Source of the DNA: an uncultured Eubacteriales bacterium
GTDB lineage: Bacteria > Bacillota > Clostridia > Peptostreptococcales > Anaerovoracaceae
Length of the DNA: 5,550 nucleotides
Reading direction: 5' to 3'
Assembly (NCBI GenBank): GCA_902803725.1
Contig: CADCRD010000071.1
Location: 1-5,550, forward strand
Positions 4,579-5,550 of the stretch are shown here, in pieces. How positions within the stretch are numbered: the first letter of the stretch is position 1; each line of letters begins with the position of its first letter. The position numbers and the translations under genes were made by a program. The notes beneath the pieces were generated by a model, which had not been told where the DNA came from, made no database searches, and saw nothing but the letters and a program-made list of their open reading frames with translations.

Positions 4579-5379
4579 TCAACAGAAAAATCCAAACTCC
4601 ATTAGTCTGTCATCGATCATCCCATGTGTCAGAGGTCTGTCAGCCGTTTCATACGTCACGATCAGATTTACTCCCGGATAAATTCCAGCCCTTCTATAAT
4701 ATTCAAATTTTTCCATATTCCTGATAACATATTCCGGATCATCAACCATCCCCAGATGTTCCCACCAAAAAAGTGTTTTGAAAACAGGGTGCATTATTTC
4801 GAAATCAGGATACAAAATTTTACCACAAATCACTATTTTGGGTTCGTATTTAAACATTAATTCATTATCAAAAAGAGAATCTGCTATAAACACCTCACTC
4901 TTTGATCTGACCATCTTCCCGCTTTTCGTTTCATGTTTCCGATTTTCCTGATGCCACGGATTCTGACAATCTTCCTTTGCCAGCCACTCTTTCAGGCAAA
5001 CATCATCATCCAGATAATACTCAGAAGACAGCATCTCCCCGAATTTGAAATTGCACGGATTATATACTCTGACTCCGGCAAGGAATTTCTCCATTGCACC
5101 AATATTCCCTCTCAAAACCGGAAGCCCATGCAGCACAGTTCTCTTTTCCATCAGAAGCTTTATTGTTCTCAGGTCTTTATCATTGCCCGGATCCAGCAAA
5201 ATACTTTCGTTACGTTCTTTTGAATATTTCTTTTGAAAAAAGCTGTTCCCTCTTTTTCTGTCCTGAATACTCAAACTCCCGTCAGGCATCATCTTTTTTC
5301 GCTGCTTCAGAAATCTTTCCAGCTTCTTTTCACGCTTCAGTTCTTTTTCAATGTCTTCAATAATTTTTGTCATACTCAT
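4579..5379 (-). CDS. PD-(D/E)XK nuclease-like protein of the RSKSE / YPDF / WEHLG type
   Basis: The protein has 266 residues. ATG 5379 has AGGGGG at 5387-5392, 7 nt upstream. Residues 5-30 are densely charged (Lys/Glu/Arg) and probably coiled-coil, followed by a PDGSLSIQD segment (32-40) that recurs in related Clostridia proteins. The C-terminal half holds the nuclease-like core: MVRSKSEVFIADSLF (156-170, Glu162), ILYPDFEI (188-195, Asp192), FWWEHLGMVDDPEY (204-217, Glu207) and a helix with Lys224, then GIYPGVNLIVTYET (232-245). The E...PD...E spacing fits the PD-(D/E)XK fold, but the usual ExK lysine is not in place (EHL instead), as I recall for this group. Such proteins are common and uncharacterised in Lachnospiraceae; a DNA-processing or defence role is inference. 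It has its own promoter and lies alone, with only the possible small ORF behind it. Confidence 0.75.
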   Translation of the reverse strand: MSMTKIIEDIEKELKREKKLERFLKQRKKMMPDGSLSIQDRKRGNSFFQKKYSKERNESILLDPGNDKDLRTIKLLMEKRTVLHGLPVLRGNIGAMEKFLAGVRVYNPCNFKFGEMLSSEYYLDDDVCLKEWLAKEDCQNPWHQENRKHETKSGKMVRSKSEVFIADSLFDNELMFKYEPKIVICGKILYPDFEIMHPVFKTLFWWEHLGMVDDPEYVIRNMEKFEYYRRAGIYPGVNLIVTYETADRPLTHGMIDDRLMEFGFFC

Positions 5380-5550
5380 AGAATAACCCCCTGCGGTTTA
5401 ACTGTAATTATTTCCCATGTCAATATATTACATCCAAACAGCAGAATACTCAAGTTAAGATTCGGCCGTAAAATGGAATTCGTCTGTATTTTTCAATATT
5501 TTTTGTACTTATAAGCAAGCATTTACTTGCCCTTCAACACAAACTGCAGA
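5380..5550. other. Upstream region of the nuclease gene to the window edge
   Basis: No gene is visible. It contains the promoter at 5425-5453, an AT-rich tract, and a small inverted repeat at 5515-5530 (GCAAG-CATTTA-CTTGC). On the minus strand that repeat is followed by TTATAAG rather than a T-run, so it is at best a weak terminator for a gene beyond the edge. Confidence 0.4.
5425..5453 (-). promoter_or_regulatory. Promoter of the nuclease gene
   Basis: On the minus strand TTGAGT (5453-5448), a 17-nt spacer and TAATAT (5430-5425) make a plausible sigma-A promoter with a leader of about 38 nt. A perfect TTGACA at 5423-5418 lies just downstream, but its best -10 at 17 nt is TAAACC, close to the ribosome binding site, so it is the less likely start. 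Confidence 0.5.

Overview
The window looks like chromosomal DNA from an anaerobic Firmicute, most likely a Lachnospiraceae/Clostridia member. The supporting signs are moderate-to-low GC, AGGAGG-type ribosome binding sites in front of most genes, -35/-10 promoters with 17-bp spacers, and protein families common in gut Clostridia (Cytidylate_kin2-type kinase, EcsC, threonine-aldolase-fold PLP enzyme, WEH-type PD-(D/E)XK nuclease). This assignment rests on family recognition, not on a search.

Layout from left to right. The 5' third of a D-2-hydroxyacid dehydrogenase gene runs off the left edge on the minus strand (1-350). A 246-bp gap with several inverted repeats follows. Next is a complete cytidylate kinase-like gene on the minus strand (597-1220). 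A 252-bp AT-rich divergent spacer (1221-1472) holds a good plus-strand promoter and two near-identical copies of a 15-bp palindrome. The only plus-strand gene (1473-2294) encodes a PaaK/DVU_1553-like AMP-dependent CoA ligase relative that lacks the ATP-binding loop, the N-terminal lead-in and the C-terminal domain. It converges, with 13 bp between, on an EcsC-family gene (2308-3123, minus). That gene lies 61 bp downstream of a threonine-aldolase-like gene (3185-4195, minus), so the two probably form one transcript from a strong promoter at 4303-4331. Further right are a possible 45-residue small ORF (4347-4484, minus) and a PD-(D/E)XK nuclease-like gene (4579-5379, minus) with its own promoter at 5425-5453.

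No shared pathway ties the genes together. The clearest units are the aldolase/EcsC pair and the kinase/ligase-like divergent pair with its putative operators. No rRNA, tRNA, CRISPR array, insertion sequence or convincing intrinsic terminator was seen.

The most interesting points are the intact, well-expressed-looking reading frame of a ligase stripped of its adenylation motifs, and the palindrome of LysR type centred near -61 of its promoter with a second 13/15 copy towards the kinase gene. No complete new multi-gene system could be supported.
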